Source of the DNA: Anditalea andensis
GTDB lineage: Bacteria > Bacteroidota > Bacteroidia > Cytophagales > Cyclobacteriaceae
Direction of reading: 5' to 3'
Length of the DNA: 64,000 nt
Assembly: GCF_000714815.1 (NCBI RefSeq)
Contig: NZ_JMIH01000014.1
Coordinates: 787,044 to 851,043, forward strand
This document shows positions 63,133 through 64,000 of this stretch, in pieces. The position numbers and the translations under genes are program-made. The notes under the pieces are model-generated. The model had not been told where the DNA came from. It saw only the letters and a program-made list of their open reading frames with translations, and searched no databases. The number at the start of each line of letters is the position of its first letter. Position 1 is the first letter of the stretch.

Positions 63133-63430
63133 TCAACTTAACCCACTCCCCACCAGATACTCATTAAAATCCTTATGCGGATAAATGATCTTGATTAATC
63201 AGCGCAATGAGAATACCTTTTTATTAATTCATTAGCAGTCTTCATTCCTTCCCCATCTCTATCCAAATAAAGATCTACCCGATTATATTTTTCTAATACT
63301 GACACTGCCTTTTTTTAAATTGGCCAGGGAATTAAGGACAAGGTAATCCTCTTTAGCATTTTTTTCTCTCTGTAGCTCAACATAACTGAGGAGATCAAAG
63401 ATGCCTTCGATGTCACAGTCCACCTTAGAA
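63133..63430 (-). pseudogene. Toprim-domain (mobilisation primase-like) gene, C-terminal remnant
   Basis: Pieces in successive frames read VDCDIEGIFDLLSYVELQRE, EDYLVLNSLANLKK, a frameshift at an A7 run, VSVLEKYNRVDLYLDRDGEG, NELIKRY, another frameshift, and YPHKDFNEYLVGSGLS before the stop. The order (LVLNSLANL, DRDGEG acidic motif, KDFNEYL) is that of toprim proteins of Bacteroidota conjugative elements. The CHC2 zinc-finger part is missing. Confidence 0.7.
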
Positions 63431-63618
63431 TAGCGTATTCGGAACCAGAATACCCGACAAGTGAACTTAACCGGGACGGGCAGTTATGCAGACCTTTGCT
63501 ATACCAATTGCCGATGCCCTCTACATTTGCTTGAGATGAGTAAGAACACCCAACTTTGAAGCGGGCAGATAGAGAAAGGACTTATTAAAAAAAAATTCAC
63601 TCTTAAATTAATATTATT

Positions 63619-64000
63619 ATGAACTCAGAAATCACCAACGATAGTCGGACTCACGCGGAGCGCGCATTTCGGCTCCATCTTGAATTATTTACTAATCACC
63701 ATATGACCGCAGAAGCATATGGTAATCTAATTACAGAGGACGTGGTGCACGAGTACCCATATGCACCTGTTCCGTTCGCAAATCGGATAGAGGGGCGCGA
63801 CGCGGTTATGGCCCACCTTGTAAACGTAACCCGGCTTGCTTCCAACTGGAACTTTACGGACATAACTTTTTCGGCCACGTCTGACCCCAATACAATATTT
63901 GTAGAGTTCGAAGGCGGTGGCTTAGTAACGGCAACCGGTAAAGCCTACCACCAGGTATACAGCGCCCGCCTGACCATGCGGGGCGAACAAATAGCCCATT
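63619..64000 (+). CDS. SnoaL/NTF2-like protein, 3'-incomplete
   Basis: From ATG 63619 the frame runs 127 codons to the window edge. It shows the small ligand-binding SnoaL fold: FRLHLELFTNHHMTAEAYGN, LITEDVVHEYPYAPVPFANR, IEGRDAVMAHLVNVTRL and FVEFEGGGLVTATGKAYHQV. No signal peptide is present. The GC content and codon use differ visibly from the AT-rich genes before it, which suggests transfer. Such proteins are isomerases or cyclases of small molecules; the substrate is unknown. Confidence 0.75.
   Translation, partial: MNSEITNDSRTHAERAFRLHLELFTNHHMTAEAYGNLITEDVVHEYPYAPVPFANRIEGRDAVMAHLVNVTRLASNWNFTDITFSATSDPNTIFVEFEGGGLVTATGKAYHQVYSARLTMRGEQIAH

Overview
The window is AT-rich chromosomal DNA of a Bacteroidota species, most like the Cyclobacteriaceae (Algoriphagus, Cyclobacterium, Echinicola and relatives). 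That placement is inferred from family content: MacB/FtsX permeases in the Bacteroidota style, AraC regulators with an N-terminal membrane domain, Reg_prop and PD40 propeller lipoproteins, DUF983, DUF1573, DUF6624, DUF6090-like and DUF4932 proteins, and a carboxypeptidase-regulatory-like domain. I recognise no rRNA, tRNA or CRISPR array. Much of the window is accessory DNA: IS21-family elements, gene fragments and at least twenty broken genes lie among intact single genes.

Layout. 0-11.6 kb: a partial Cys-rich gene, a small 87-aa family gene, a complete IS21-family element (955-3536), an unknown two-gene operon, a small HTH gene and a membrane-anchored esterase. Then comes a scrap heap of a Fic pseudogene fused to an IS21 remnant and an N-truncated hsdM. 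11.8-16 kb: an intact class A beta-lactamase lipoprotein, a secreted metallopeptidase-like protein, and an AraC regulator next to a DJ-1/PfpI protein. 16-25 kb: a dead and an intact MacB-like permease, a DUF6624 protein and a two-domain hydrolase. 25-40 kb: secreted or envelope proteins with regulators (coiled-coil protein plus LuxR-type membrane regulator, membrane winged-helix regulator, WD40 and Reg_prop propellers, several HExxH metallopeptidase-like proteins, ECF sigma factor, lgt, a serine hydrolase, a PD40 lipoprotein).

40.4-45.8 kb is the most unusual part. It is a head-to-tail array on the minus strand in which short homologous C-terminal fragments (ending AKGTPCD or similar) alternate with homologous exported proteins of about 200 aa. 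I count six fragments and seven exported-protein copies, about half of them broken. It looks like an orphan toxin-tip/immunity array whose parent toxin gene is not in the window.

46-52 kb: an integrase remnant, AraC regulators, and an AraC/SnoaL-like/DsbA/NmrA stretch. 52.4-58 kb resembles a defence island: an internally duplicated nucleotidyltransferase-like/HEPN protein with a small partner, a second HTH paralogue, an internally deleted YhcG (DUF1016) nuclease, and two unknown ~205-aa proteins that look like distant paralogues. 58-64 kb: a PD40 lipoprotein, an amidohydrolase lipoprotein, a HipA-like kinase with a DUF3037-like partner, a decayed toprim (mobilisation primase-like) gene and the start of a SnoaL-like gene.

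The genes do not form one pathway. The common themes are envelope and secreted functions, repeated acquisition and loss of toxin, immunity and defence genes, and decay of mobile DNA.
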